DNA of 64,000 nucleotides from DASZTV01 sp035547515 (GTDB taxonomy: Bacteria > Actinomycetota > Actinomycetes > JAFAQI01), in NCBI GenBank assembly GCA_035547515.1, contig DASZUS010000086.1:1-64000 (forward strand), read 5' to 3'. The notes below the pieces were generated by a model, which made no database searches, had not been told where the DNA came from, and saw only the letters and a program-made list of their open reading frames with translations. Made by a program: the position numbers and the translations under genes. Below are positions 9,233-17,903 of the stretch, piece after piece (positions within the stretch are counted from its first letter, which is position 1; each line of letters begins with the position of its first letter).

Positions 9233-10230
9233 CAGCGACTCCCCGAGTTGCCGAGAGCGATCTTGCCGGCCGAGTCGGTGAGGTTGGTCAGCGTGGTCTC
9301 GAACCAGCGGCCGGTGCCGAGGGTGTCAGTGAAGTCGCGCACGAACGGCGCCGCGAGGTGCAGCGTCTGGTCGAGGGCGCGCTGGTTGGCACGCAGGATC
9401 CTCAGCGTGCCGTCGAGCTTCGCCAGCGCCGGGCCGATCAGCTTGCGGTTCTCGGCCACCAAGCCGGTGAGCTGATGCGCCAGCGCGGCCGTGCTGACGA
9501 GCAGCTGGTGCACGACGTTTCGCTGCTGGCTGATCGTCTGCAAGATCAGCGAGGAGTCGTCGATCAGCTTCGTGATCTGGTCGTCGTGCGCCGCGATAGT
9601 CGTCGTCACGGCGTTGGCCTTGCCCAGCAGCGCCGTGAGTTGGTTGTTGCGCGAGGCGATCGCCTGCGACACCCGCTCGAGCCCGACCAACGAGGCGTGC
9701 ACCTCGCCCGGGGTGTTCCGGAAGGTGTTGGACAAGACCTCGAACGACTTGGCCAGCTGCTTCACGTCGATCGCGCCGGCTCGCTTGCCCAGCCCGATGA
9801 ACGCCTGCGTGATCGAGGTGGGCGTCGTCGTGCGGTCGACCTGGATGGTGTTGTCGGCGAGCGACCCCGCGGGGGTCGGGTTGAGCGCGACGTACACCTG
9901 TCCGAGCAACGTCTCGATCTTGATGTTGGCGGTCGTGTCGGCGCCGATGTGAGGCCCGCCGCTCACCTTCATCGCGACGCGAACGATGTTGCCCTGCCCA
10001 GGGACGTACACGAGCTTGACCGACGTCACCTTGCCGACCTGTACGCCGGCGATCTTCACGTTGTCGCCGTTCTGCAGGCTCGCCGCGTCGGTGAACTCGG
10101 CGTAGACCGTGTGGCCGGAGGTGATGAACGGCAGGTTGTTGATGTTGAGCGCGAGCAGGAACAGCAGGACGATGACCACCACGCCCGCGATGCCGATCGG
10201 CAACGGGCTGCGCTCGCGGAACGGCCTCAT
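9232..10230 (-). CDS. mceC: MCE family protein MceC
   Basis: Third MCE protein, 332 residues. The membrane anchor is at about residues 10-29 (LPIGIAGVVVIVLLFLLALN), followed by the MCE domain (ASLQNGDNVKIAGVQVGKVT to ETLLGQVYVALNP) and a helical C-terminal part. It is the shortest of the six, with almost no tail beyond the helical region. The gap to mceB is 7 bp. It is expected to be one of the subunits of a heterohexameric lipid tunnel. Confidence 0.9.
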   Translation of the reverse strand: MRPFRERSPLPIGIAGVVVIVLLFLLALNINNLPFITSGHTVYAEFTDAASLQNGDNVKIAGVQVGKVTSVKLVYVPGQGNIVRVAMKVSGGPHIGADTTANIKIETLLGQVYVALNPTPAGSLADNTIQVDRTTTPTSITQAFIGLGKRAGAIDVKQLAKSFEVLSNTFRNTPGEVHASLVGLERVSQAIASRNNQLTALLGKANAVTTTIAAHDDQITKLIDDSSLILQTISQQRNVVHQLLVSTAALAHQLTGLVAENRKLIGPALAKLDGTLRILRANQRALDQTLHLAAPFVRDFTDTLGTGRWFETTLTNLTDSAGKIALGNSGSR

Positions 10231-10237
10231 CGCTTGC

Positions 10238-11290
10238 TCACTGGGTCACCGCCGGGCACGACGGCGACTCCGACGCGCTGGGCTCCAGTGCTGCGGGCAG
10301 TCCGGTAATGCCCAACGAGCACAACCAGAAGTTGAAGTAGCCGCCGTAGCTGCCGGTACGGATGATCCGGTTGAGCTTCGCCGGCTCGCGCTGCAGGAAC
10401 GCGGCCAGCGCGTTCTCCTTCTTGTTGACGTCGTCCTTGGTGTCGTTGAGCACCTTGGCGAGGGCGGTCAGGTTGCGCAGGTCGCCGGGGAGCACCGGGC
10501 GGATGCCGGTCAGCAGCTTGGCAGTGCTCGTCGCCAGGTCGTTGATGTTGACCAGCGACGCCGAGATCGCGTCGCGATCTCCGGCCAGACCGGTCACCAG
10601 TCGCTGCAGCTGGCTGATCGTCTCGCTGAGCCCGCTGTCGCGCTTCTGCACCGTGGACAGGACGGTCAGCAGGTTGTCGATGACCTGCCCGATCGCCGCG
10701 TCGCGCTGAGCGACGGTGTTGGTCAGCGAGGCGGTCTGCTGGAGCAGGTCCTGGACGGTCCCGCCTTCGCCCTGCAGGGTCTTGATGATCTCCAGGGCGA
10801 ACTGGTTGACGTCGCCGGGAGACAGGGCCCGGAACAGCGGCTTGAAGCCGTTGAACAGCGCGGTCAGATCGACGGCGGGCGCGGTCCGAGTCTCGGGGAT
10901 CACGTCGTCAGGGTTCTGCGTCGTCTGGTCCGGGCCGGGGGTCTCGACCAGGTCGAGGTAGCGCTGACCGACCAGGTTCAGGTACTGCACCTTGACTTGG
11001 GTCGTCGTGGTCATCGGCACGTCGCTGTCGACGGTGAACGAGACCTGGGCGAAGTTGTTGCCGTCCTCCGACATGGACTTGATCGAGCCGACCGTGCCGA
11101 CGCGAACGCCCGCCATCCGCACGTCGCTACCGCTGATCAGATCGGTGACGTCGCTGAAGTCGGCCTTGTAGGTGTGCGTCGACCCGAAGGTCCGGTTACT
11201 GACGACCACGCCGAGGAGCGCGGTCGCCACAATCGTGACGAGCGCGAAGATGATGAGCTTGATCGCTGCGCCGAGGGTCTTGCCGCGCAT
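10238..11290 (-). CDS. mceB: MCE family protein MceB
   Basis: Second MCE protein, 350 residues. Membrane anchor at about residues 10-30 (IKLIIFALVTIVATALLGVVV), MCE domain with TDLISGSDVRMAGVRVGTVG and the YLNLVGQRYLDLVE strand, then a helical region and a short tail with two cysteines (FWLCSLG and SPSCPAV). Its ATG shares one base with the mceA stop (TAATG), which supports translational coupling. Confidence 0.9.
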   Translation of the reverse strand: MRGKTLGAAIKLIIFALVTIVATALLGVVVSNRTFGSTHTYKADFSDVTDLISGSDVRMAGVRVGTVGSIKSMSEDGNNFAQVSFTVDSDVPMTTTTQVKVQYLNLVGQRYLDLVETPGPDQTTQNPDDVIPETRTAPAVDLTALFNGFKPLFRALSPGDVNQFALEIIKTLQGEGGTVQDLLQQTASLTNTVAQRDAAIGQVIDNLLTVLSTVQKRDSGLSETISQLQRLVTGLAGDRDAISASLVNINDLATSTAKLLTGIRPVLPGDLRNLTALAKVLNDTKDDVNKKENALAAFLQREPAKLNRIIRTGSYGGYFNFWLCSLGITGLPAALEPSASESPSCPAVTQ

Positions 11291-12618
11291 TACGGCACCA
11301 CCGCCATGCCGCGAAGCAGCGGGCCGAGGAGCAGGTCTTCCAAGCCGTTCGAGGCAGGCTGGTGTCCGGTGACCTCGGTGATCAGCGTCGCGATCTCGGC
11401 CTGCTCGGCCGCCGAGCCGACTCCGCCGGTCGAGCCCGAGAACACCGACGCCGTCGCGTTGGGCGTCGCGGCGCCCGAGCCGGCGTAACCGCCCTGCGCG
11501 TAGTTGCCGCCGGGAGCGAAGGGGTACTTCGAGTTCTCCGGGTGCAGCGCATGGCCGTCATAGGGGAGGCCGTAGCAGTTGGCCGGGAGCACCGCGCGGG
11601 TGAACTCACGCAGCGAGGGAGTGTCCTTCTGGGTGTACTCGCCGCGGCTGTTCACCGGGATCAGGTCGATGTGCAGGGCCCCGCCGCTGAAGGCGTGCTC
11701 GAGGCGCTCGCGATCGAAGATCGACAGGCCGTTGGGCAGGCACTCGAGGACGATCGAGTAGTTCGACAGCATGTTGAGCGGCGCCTGGCTGTACTTCGCG
11801 AGGTCCGTGAGGCCCTTGCCGTTGGTCTTGAAGAAGTTGGCGGCGGTGTCGGCGAAGCCCGCCGTGCCGGCCAGGAACTGGGCGTAGGGGTCCGCCTTCA
11901 CGGTGAACGTCTTCGCGGTGACCGAGAAGTGCTTGAGGATGCCCAGCAGGTCGGGCGCGGCATCGGCGTAGTTGCTCGCCAGGTCGGCAAGCCCGGCGAT
12001 GTCGTGCTGGATGTTGGGCATGTCCTGGTTGAGCTTGCTGAAGTACTTGTCGATCAGCGTGAGGCTGTGGCCCAGCGTCTCGCCGCGACCGGCGAGGGCT
12101 TCGGCCGTGTTGGACAACGCGACCGAAAGCGCCGCGGGGTTCGCCGCGCGCAACACCGGGACCAGCTTGGTGAACACGTCCTGCAGCTCGACGGCGACCG
12201 CCGAACGATCCTCCTGGATCGTCGCGCCGGGCTCGAGCGTGCCGACCGGCGATGCCGGCCGGATCAGGTCGACGTACTTCTCGCCGAACAGCGTCTTGGG
12301 AAGGATCCGCGCGAGGACGTTGCCCGGGATGCTGTGGATCAGCGACTTCGAAAGCTGCAACGTGAGAGTCGCCTCTTCACCGTTGCTGTGCACCGAGCTG
12401 ACCCGGCCGACGAGGACACCTTCGTACTTCACATCCGCCGGGATGATCAGCTGGTTGCCGATGCGCGAAGCGTCCAAGGTGACTGTGTCGCTGCCCTGCC
12501 CGGGGAGGTCCTTGTTGTAGATCAGGACGGTCAGGCCGAGCAGCATGACGATCACGGCAAGGAACACGACGCCCTGCAGGCGACGCTTCACACGCAGTCG
12601 GGTCTCGCTCCGGGACAT
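11290..12618 (-). CDS. mceA: MCE family protein MceA
   Basis: First MCE protein, about 442 residues from the ATG at 12618, which lies 2 bp past the yrbEB stop (TGA CC ATG). The N-terminus MSRSETRLRVKRRLQG is basic and is followed by a membrane span (VVFLAVIVMLLGLTVLIY), the MCE domain (NQLIIPADVKYEGVLVGRVS and TLFGEKYVDLIRP), a helical stretch, and a C-terminal domain with one cysteine pair (LECLPNG, ANCYGLP). In mycobacteria the A subunit is the best studied Mce protein and lies at the head of the mceABCDEF block, as here. Confidence 0.9.
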   Translation of the reverse strand: MSRSETRLRVKRRLQGVVFLAVIVMLLGLTVLIYNKDLPGQGSDTVTLDASRIGNQLIIPADVKYEGVLVGRVSSVHSNGEEATLTLQLSKSLIHSIPGNVLARILPKTLFGEKYVDLIRPASPVGTLEPGATIQEDRSAVAVELQDVFTKLVPVLRAANPAALSVALSNTAEALAGRGETLGHSLTLIDKYFSKLNQDMPNIQHDIAGLADLASNYADAAPDLLGILKHFSVTAKTFTVKADPYAQFLAGTAGFADTAANFFKTNGKGLTDLAKYSQAPLNMLSNYSIVLECLPNGLSIFDRERLEHAFSGGALHIDLIPVNSRGEYTQKDTPSLREFTRAVLPANCYGLPYDGHALHPENSKYPFAPGGNYAQGGYAGSGAATPNATASVFSGSTGGVGSAAEQAEIATLITEVTGHQPASNGLEDLLLGPLLRGMAVVP

Positions 12619-12620
12619 GG

Positions 12621-13490
12621 TCAGCCCGCGATCCTGACCGTCGTGTTGGCGCCCCACAACGCGAGGCTCAGGAAGAGATCGATGACGTTGATGGCGACGA
12701 TCGAGGTCCGCACGGCACGACCGACCGCCACGCCTACCCCGGCCGGGCCGCCGCTGGCGTAGTAGCCGTAGTAGCAGTGGATCAGCATGACGACGATCGC
12801 GAAGATGATGATCTTCAGGAACGAGTAGAAGACGTCGGTCGGCACCAGGAAGGTATGGAAGTAGTGGTCGTAGGTGCCGCCGGACTGGTGGAAGTAGAGC
12901 GTCACGATCAGCCGCGTGGAGAAGTACGACGCGACCAGGCCCACGACGTAGAGCGGGATCACCGCGACCAGACCGGCGATCAGGCGAGTGGTCACCAGGT
13001 AGGGGATCGACGGGATGCCCATGACCTCGAGAGCGTCGATCTCCTCGCTGATCCGCATCGCGCCCAGCTGCGCCGTGAACCCCGCGCCCACCGTCGCGGT
13101 CAGGGCGAGGCCCGCGACGATCGGCGAGATCTCGCGGGTGTTGAAGTACGCCGAGACGAACCCGGCGAACGCCGAGATGCCGATCTGCTGAAGCCCCTGA
13201 TAGCCCTCCAACCCGACCTCGGTGCCGGTGAAGAAGGTCAGGAAGGCGACCACGCCGACGCTGCCGCCGATCAGGGCGAGCGCGCCTGAGCCGAGGCTGA
13301 CCTCGGCGATCAGCCGGACCACCTCGCGCCAGTAGGAGACGATCGTGCGCCAGAACCAGCCGAGTGAGCGCACGTAGAACGACAGCTGCTCGCCGGCGTC
13401 CTCGAGGCCGCTCATCGTCGCCCGGTAGGGCGCGCCGACCACCCGGCTGACGGTCCGCAGCGGGCGCGGCAACGAGACGGTGTTGGCCAT
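12621..13490 (-). CDS. yrbEB: YrbE/MlaE-family Mce permease, second copy
   Basis: A 289-residue ABC permease of the MlaE family. After an N-terminal amphipathic region there are about five or six hydrophobic spans. The MlaE coupling element that contacts the ATPase is clear at about residues 145-165 (RISEEIDALEVMGIPSIPYL). Two YrbE permeases with an ATPase form the inner-membrane part of Mce importers. The ATG shares a base with the yrbEA stop (TGATG). Confidence 0.93.
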   Translation of the reverse strand: MANTVSLPRPLRTVSRVVGAPYRATMSGLEDAGEQLSFYVRSLGWFWRTIVSYWREVVRLIAEVSLGSGALALIGGSVGVVAFLTFFTGTEVGLEGYQGLQQIGISAFAGFVSAYFNTREISPIVAGLALTATVGAGFTAQLGAMRISEEIDALEVMGIPSIPYLVTTRLIAGLVAVIPLYVVGLVASYFSTRLIVTLYFHQSGGTYDHYFHTFLVPTDVFYSFLKIIIFAIVVMLIHCYYGYYASGGPAGVGVAVGRAVRTSIVAINVIDLFLSLALWGANTTVRIAG

Positions 13491-14278
13491 CAGATCGCCT
13501 TCTGCGGAACGATCGTGAAGTACACCTCGGTGATCACGAAGTTGATCACGAACAGCAGCATGAACGCGATGATCACCGACTGGTTGACCGCGTCGCCCAC
13601 GCCCTTGGGGCCACCCTTGGGGTTCAGGCCCTTGTACGACGCGACCAGCGCGGCCATGATCCCGAACAGCAGCGCCTTGAGCTCGCCGACGTAGAGGTCG
13701 GGCAGCTGCGCCAGCGCGGTGAAGGACTGGATGTAGGCGCCGGGAGTGCCGTGCTGCAGCATGACGTTGAAGATGTAGCCGCCGATCACGCCGACGACGG
13801 ACACCAGGCCGTTGAGCAGGACTGCCACGATCGCGCTGGCAGCGACTCGCGGCACGACCAGGCGCTCGAGCGGCGAGATGCCGAGCACCTCCATCGCGTC
13901 GATCTCGTCACGGATCTTGCGGCTGCCGAGGTCGGCGCAGATTGCCGAGCCGCCGGCGCCCGAGATCAGCAGCGCGCACACGATGGGCGCGGCCTCGCGC
14001 AGGATCGCGAGGACCGAGGCCGACCCGGTGAACGACTGCGCGCCCACCTGCCGCGCGAGGTTCCCGATCTGCAACGCGATCACCGCGCCGAACGGGATCG
14101 ACACAAGGGCGGTCGGCAGGATCGTGACGCTCGCGATGAACCAAGCCTGTTCGAGCATCTCGCGCCACTGGAAGCGCAGATGCCGGACCGAGCGCCAGAA
14201 CGCCACCCAGGTGTCCAGGCACATCGCAAAGAAGCTGCCGCTGGCCCGGAATGGTGCCGCGACGCTTGCGGAACTCAC
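13490..14278 (-). CDS. yrbEA: YrbE/MlaE-family Mce permease, first copy
   Basis: About 262 residues from the GTG at 14278, which overlaps the ATPase stop as GTGA. The open frame continues further upstream, but that extension lies inside the ATPase gene and has no permease character. The MlaE features are present: FGAVIALQIGNLARQ, the GAGGSAICADLGSRKIRDEI region, and the coupling element IDAMEVLGISPLERLVVPR. It pairs with yrbEB to form the transmembrane core of the importer. Confidence 0.92.
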   Translation of the reverse strand: MSSASVAAPFRASGSFFAMCLDTWVAFWRSVRHLRFQWREMLEQAWFIASVTILPTALVSIPFGAVIALQIGNLARQVGAQSFTGSASVLAILREAAPIVCALLISGAGGSAICADLGSRKIRDEIDAMEVLGISPLERLVVPRVAASAIVAVLLNGLVSVVGVIGGYIFNVMLQHGTPGAYIQSFTALAQLPDLYVGELKALLFGIMAALVASYKGLNPKGGPKGVGDAVNQSVIIAFMLLFVINFVITEVYFTIVPQKAI

Positions 14279-15477
14279 GAGGAGCGTCTCCGGCCGGTCC
14301 CCGCGGATCCGCCGCCGGCAGTGCGGCGTACGGTCGTCTTCTTTGCCGGCTCGGCGCTCGCGTCCTTGCTGGGCGCAGCCCGCTTGGCAGTGGTCTTCTT
14401 CGCCGTGCTTCGCTTTGCCGGCGCGCTGTCGGTGGTGGTCCTGCGACGCGCCGCCGGCGCGGCGCGCAGCACGCGGACCCCTTCGGTCTCGGTCGTCGCG
14501 GGCGGCGCCGTCGAGACCTGAGCAGCGGTCCTCGCACCGGCGATGCCACCGAACGAGCCCGGCGGCGGCGTCACACCGTGCTCGCGGAGCCACTGGCCCG
14601 GGGGACGCTGAGTCGGGCGCTCCTTGCCGTTGGTCGGCATGATCTGCGGCGGGATCGGGGGCAGCGGCGGCAGCTCCGCGCCTTCGGACTTCTCCTGCTC
14701 GAGCTCGGCGGCGTCCTTCTCCTCCGCCATGCCGATGGGGCCTTGGCGCTGCGCGTTGAGGAACTGCCGGACCACCGGCTCCTGGCTGGACAGCAGCATC
14801 TCGCGGGGACCGAACATCGCGAGGTGGCGGCGATAGAGCAAGCCGATGTTGTCCGGCACGGTACGGGCGGTGTTGATGTCGTGCGTGACGATCAACATCG
14901 TCGCCGAGATCTGCTGGTTGAGGTCGACGATCAGCTGGTTGAGGTAGGCGGTCCGAACCGGGTCGAGACCGGAGTCCGGCTCGTCGAAGAGCAGGATCTC
15001 GGGATTGAGCACGAGCGCTCGGGCGAGCCCGGCGCGCTTGCGCATGCCGCCGGAGATCTCACCGGGAAGCTTCTGCTCGGCACCGATCAGACCGGTGAGC
15101 TCCAGCTTCTCCATCACGATGTTGCGGATCTCGCTCTCGCTCTTCTTCGTGTGCTCACGAAGCGGGAAAGCGACGTTGTCGTAGATCGACATCGAGCCGA
15201 ACAGCGCGCCGTCCTGGAACAGCACGCCGAACATCTTGCGCACCTCGTAGAGCTTGCGCTCGGTGACGTTGGGGACGTCATTGCCCTCGATGTACACGTG
15301 GCCGCGGTCGGGCCGCAGCAGGCCGATCAGATGCTTGAGGAACACCGACTTGCCGGTGCCCGAGGGGCCGAGCAAGACGGAGATCTCGCCCTTCGGAAGC
15401 GTCAGCGAGACGTCTTCCCAGATGACCTGTCGCCCGAACGACTTCGTCAGGCCTTCGACCTTGACCTCAACGCCCAC
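14275..15477 (-). CDS. mceG: Mce transporter ATPase (MceG/Mkl)
   Basis: A 400-residue ABC ATPase starting at GTG 15477 behind a GGGG ribosome site. The nucleotide-binding domain has Walker A GPSGTGKS (37-44), Q-loop Q88, signature SGGMRKRAG (about 142-150), Walker B ILLFDEPDSG and switch H199. The GTGKS and DEPDSGLDP variants are typical of the MlaF/Mkl group. From about residue 250 there is an unusual tail of about 150 residues, first acidic and Pro-rich, then strongly basic with Lys/Ala repeats (AKKTTAKRA, AKKTTVRR). Mycobacterial MceG also carries a C-terminal extension, but I do not recognise this basic, histone-H1-like sequence. In M. tuberculosis mkl is separate from the mce loci but lies in this same rplL-rpoB interval. 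Confidence 0.93.
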   Translation of the reverse strand: MGVEVKVEGLTKSFGRQVIWEDVSLTLPKGEISVLLGPSGTGKSVFLKHLIGLLRPDRGHVYIEGNDVPNVTERKLYEVRKMFGVLFQDGALFGSMSIYDNVAFPLREHTKKSESEIRNIVMEKLELTGLIGAEQKLPGEISGGMRKRAGLARALVLNPEILLFDEPDSGLDPVRTAYLNQLIVDLNQQISATMLIVTHDINTARTVPDNIGLLYRRHLAMFGPREMLLSSQEPVVRQFLNAQRQGPIGMAEEKDAAELEQEKSEGAELPPLPPIPPQIMPTNGKERPTQRPPGQWLREHGVTPPPGSFGGIAGARTAAQVSTAPPATTETEGVRVLRAAPAARRRTTTDSAPAKRSTAKKTTAKRAAPSKDASAEPAKKTTVRRTAGGGSAGTGRRRSS

Positions 15478-15640
15478 GCGACCCCTGCCTTCTCGTGGCG
15501 ACCGACTTCGACGCCCGCCAAGCGAGGCGTGTGAGGCGGGTCACAACGCGAGAGGTTAGCGCCCTGTCCGGGCGGTTTGCCACCTCCCCCGCCGGTGCGA
15601 TCCCGCGTCAATGCGCAGCGAAACCGCATGTCAGGGCACG

Positions 15641-15678
15641 AAAAACCGCGGGGGGCCGACCCTTGGGGGTCGGCCCCC
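15641..15678 (-). terminator. Rho-independent terminator after rplL
   Basis: A perfect 12-bp stem (GGGGGCCGACCC pairing with GGGTCGGCCCCC) with a 4-nt loop is followed on the minus strand by CGCGGTTTTT. It lies 18 bp past the rplL stop, so it ends the rplJL transcript and separates it from the Mce operon. The rest of the 219-bp gap up to the mceG start must hold the mceG promoter, but I saw no convincing -35/-10 pair there. Confidence 0.9.
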
Positions 15679-15696
15679 AGCGGCGAGGAGTGAGAG

Positions 15697-16095
15697 CTAC
15701 TTGACGGTGACGCTGGCACCGGCCTCTTCGAGGGCGGCCTTCGCCTTGTCGGCAGCCTCCTTGTTGGCCTTCTCGAGGACGGTCTTCGGCGCACCGTCGA
15801 CGAGGTCCTTGGCCTCCTTGAGGCCCAGGCTGGTCAGCTCGCGCACGACCTTGATCACCTGGATCTTCTTGTCGCCAGCCGCGTCGAGGATGACGTCGAA
15901 CTCGTCCTGGTCGCCGCCGCCCGCAGCGTCGCCGCCGGCCGCCGCGCCGCCGGCAGCCGGAGCCGCCGCAACCGCGACCGGAGCCGCGGCGGAGACCCCG
16001 AAGGTCTCCTCGAACTGCTTCACGAGGTCAGAGATCTCGATGAGGCTCTTCTCCTTGAGGGCCTCGATGATCTCGTCGTTGGTCAAAGTCGCCAT
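15697..16095 (-). CDS. rplL: 50S ribosomal protein L7/L12
   Basis: A 132-residue stalk protein that recruits and activates translation GTPases. The N-terminal dimerisation helices (about 1-32) are followed by an Ala/Gly-rich hinge (about 35-62) and the C-terminal factor-binding domain with EFDVILDAAGDKKIQVIKVV and GLKEAKDLVDGAPKTV. Start ATG 16095 has AAGGAG 7 nt upstream. It follows rplJ by 23 bp; the two are co-transcribed and sit under the L10 leader. Confidence 0.98.
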   Translation of the reverse strand: MATLTNDEIIEALKEKSLIEISDLVKQFEETFGVSAAAPVAVAAAPAAGGAAAGGDAAGGGDQDEFDVILDAAGDKKIQVIKVVRELTSLGLKEAKDLVDGAPKTVLEKANKEAADKAKAALEEAGASVTVK

Positions 16096-16118
16096 GGTGA
16101 TTCTCCTTGGGTTCGGTG

Positions 16119-16838
16119 TCAGCTGTCGGACGACGCGTCAGCGACGCCGTCTGTGGTCTCTTCAGTTGCGGGCTCGGCTGCTTCCGCGGCCGGCTCGCCT
16201 GCCTCGGGGGCCGGCTCGGGAGCCGGCTCGGCTGCTTCCGCGGCCGGTTCGGCAGGTACCTCATCAGCCGCGGCCGGCGCGGGATCCGTCGCGCTCGCGC
16301 CGTCGCCGCCGCCCCAGTTCGGGTCGGCTGCGGCCTTGGCGGCAAGCGCGCCGAGGACCTGGGCGAGCTGGCGGACCGGCGCCATGAGGACGCTGGCCAG
16401 CTGCGAGGCGGGCGTGTTCAGGCCGCCGGCGAGCTTGGCGAGGAGGACCTCGCGCGACTCGAGATTGGCGAGCTTCTTGATGTCGTCAGCGGAAAGCGGA
16501 GCGCCGTCGAGCACGCCGCCCTTGATGACGAGCAGCGGGTGCTCCCGGTTGAAGTCGCGCAGGCCCTTCGCCACGGTGACCGGGTCACCGTTGACGAACG
16601 CGATGGCGGACGGGCCGGTCATCAGCTCGTCGAGCGCCTCGACACCGGCCTCACGGGCCGCGATCTTCGACAGGGTGTTCTTGACGACGACGTACGTCGC
16701 GTTGCCTTGCAACGAGCGCCGCAGCTCCTTGAGCTCCGCGACCGTCAGGCCGCGGTACTCGGTGAGTACCGCGGCGCTGGAGTCGCGGAACGCCGTAGTG
16801 AGCTCGGCGACCGCGGAGGCCTTGTCCGGCCGGGGCAT
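16119..16838 (-). CDS. rplJ: 50S ribosomal protein L10 with long acidic C-terminal tail
   Basis: About 239 residues from ATG 16838 (ribosome site AAAGGG). Residues 1-175 are a normal L10, which anchors L7/L12 dimers to the ribosome (MPRPDKASAVAELTTAF, YRGLTVAELKELRR, FVNGDPVTVAKGLRDF). The last 60-70 residues are an Ala/Glu/Pro-rich acidic extension that many L10 proteins lack. It contains an internal duplication visible in the DNA. Expression is probably autoregulated through the leader upstream. Confidence 0.96.
   Translation of the reverse strand: MPRPDKASAVAELTTAFRDSSAAVLTEYRGLTVAELKELRRSLQGNATYVVVKNTLSKIAAREAGVEALDELMTGPSAIAFVNGDPVTVAKGLRDFNREHPLLVIKGGVLDGAPLSADDIKKLANLESREVLLAKLAGGLNTPASQLASVLMAPVRQLAQVLGALAAKAAADPNWGGGDGASATDPAPAAADEVPAEPAAEAAEPAPEPAPEAGEPAAEAAEPATEETTDGVADASSDS
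16171..16247. repeat. Internal duplication in the L10 acidic tail
   Basis: A 23-bp sequence (GGCTCGGCTGCTTCCGCGGC then CGG) occurs at 16171-16193 and again identically at 16225-16247, a 54-bp period that keeps the reading frame. It encodes Ala/Glu/Pro-rich protein, so the rplJ tail has probably grown by in-frame duplication. Confidence 0.8.
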
Positions 16839-16862
16839 GTGAACCCTTTCGTCGTACGTCAC

Positions 16863-16985
16863 AGAAAAACGCCCCGGCGCAGGGCGCGGGGCGTCGACGA
16901 CGTACCACTCACCTGCGCTGGACGCCCGCTTGCGCGGGACCTTCGGTCACCGAGGTGACGACCGGCGGTCTTCGGTAGCAACCAG
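16863..16985 (-). promoter_or_regulatory. Ribosomal protein L10 leader with attenuator-like hairpin
   Basis: The 162-bp gap between rplA and rplJ holds features of the L10 leader known in many bacteria, where L10 (with L7/L12) binds the transcript of its own operon. On the minus strand I see CCGAAGACCGCCGG, GACCGAAGGTCCCGCG, GCGCAGGTGAGTGGTACG, and finally a terminator-like hairpin ACGCCCCG/CGGGGCGT (16869-16894) followed by TTTTT. The hairpin just before the rplJ ribosome site suggests transcription attenuation. A covariance search with the Rfam L10_leader model would settle the exact boundaries. Confidence 0.8.
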
Positions 16986-17000
16986 GCTACACCGGTCGAG

Positions 17001-17825
17001 CTACTCGGTGGCCTCGGTCTCGGTGGCCGGAGCCTCGGTCTCCGTGGCTGGCGCCTCGACCTCAGCTTCGACCTCGGCGGCGGGTGCTTCCGCCGGCGCG
17101 GCCTGGGCGGCCGGACCCTCGCTGCTGTCGTCGCCGCGCGTCTTGGACGGGTCGACCGGGATGCCCGGGCCCATCGTCGTCGAGACCGCGATCTTCTTGA
17201 TGTAGCGGCCCTTGGCGGTCGACGGCTTGGCGCGCAGCACCTCGTCGAGCGCGGCGACGTAGTTGTCGACGAGCTGCGCCTCGGTGAAGGAGGTCTTGCC
17301 GATCACGAAGTGCAGGTTCGCCTGACGGTCGACGCGGAACTCGATCTTGCCGCCCTTGATGTCCTCGACGGCCTTGCCGACGTCCGTCGTCACGGTGCCG
17401 GTCTTCGGGTTCGGCATCAGACCGCGCGGGCCGAGCACACGGCCCAGCCGGCCGACCTTGCCCATCAGGTCGGGCGTGGCGACGGCGGCGTCGAAGTCCA
17501 GCCGGCCACCCTCGACCTCGGCGATCAGCTCGTCGCCGCCGACCACGTCCGCGCCGGCAGCGCGCGCCTCTTCGGCCTTCTCACCGGTTGCGAAGACGGC
17601 GACGCGGGCGGTCTTGCCGGTGCCGTGCGGCAGCGAGACCGTGCTGCGGACCATCTGGTCGGCCTTGCGCGGGTCGACGCCCAGGCGCATCGCCACCTCG
17701 ACCGTCGCATCGAAGCGCTTGGTGGTGGAGGTCTGCTTTGCCAGCCGGACCGCCTCACTCGGCGAGTAGAGCCGGTCGCGGTCGATCAGCTTGGCGGCTG
17801 CCTCATAGGACTTGCTACGTGCCAT
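17001..17825 (-). CDS. rplA: 50S ribosomal protein L1 with acidic C-terminal extension
   Basis: A 274-residue L1, component of the ribosomal stalk that moves E-site tRNA. The usual L1 sequence (about residues 1-230) includes FDATVEVAMRLGVDPRKADQ, RGLMPNPKTGTVTTDV and FVIGKTSFTEAQLVDN. Residues after about 232 are an extra acidic tail rich in Ala, Glu, Pro and Thr, like the one on L10. The ATG is preceded by AAGGAGACAGCAAC. It lies 78 bp downstream of rplK in the secE-nusG-rplK-rplA order. Confidence 0.97.
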   Translation of the reverse strand: MARSKSYEAAAKLIDRDRLYSPSEAVRLAKQTSTTKRFDATVEVAMRLGVDPRKADQMVRSTVSLPHGTGKTARVAVFATGEKAEEARAAGADVVGGDELIAEVEGGRLDFDAAVATPDLMGKVGRLGRVLGPRGLMPNPKTGTVTTDVGKAVEDIKGGKIEFRVDRQANLHFVIGKTSFTEAQLVDNYVAALDEVLRAKPSTAKGRYIKKIAVSTTMGPGIPVDPSKTRGDDSSEGPAAQAAPAEAPAAEVEAEVEAPATETEAPATETEATE

Positions 17826-17903
17826 GTTGCTGTCTCCTTAGTGGTGCGAGCGGAGCCGGTCGGCCCCTCCCACGGCGTAGGTCTTGCGGGTGTGCAGGCG
17901 GTG

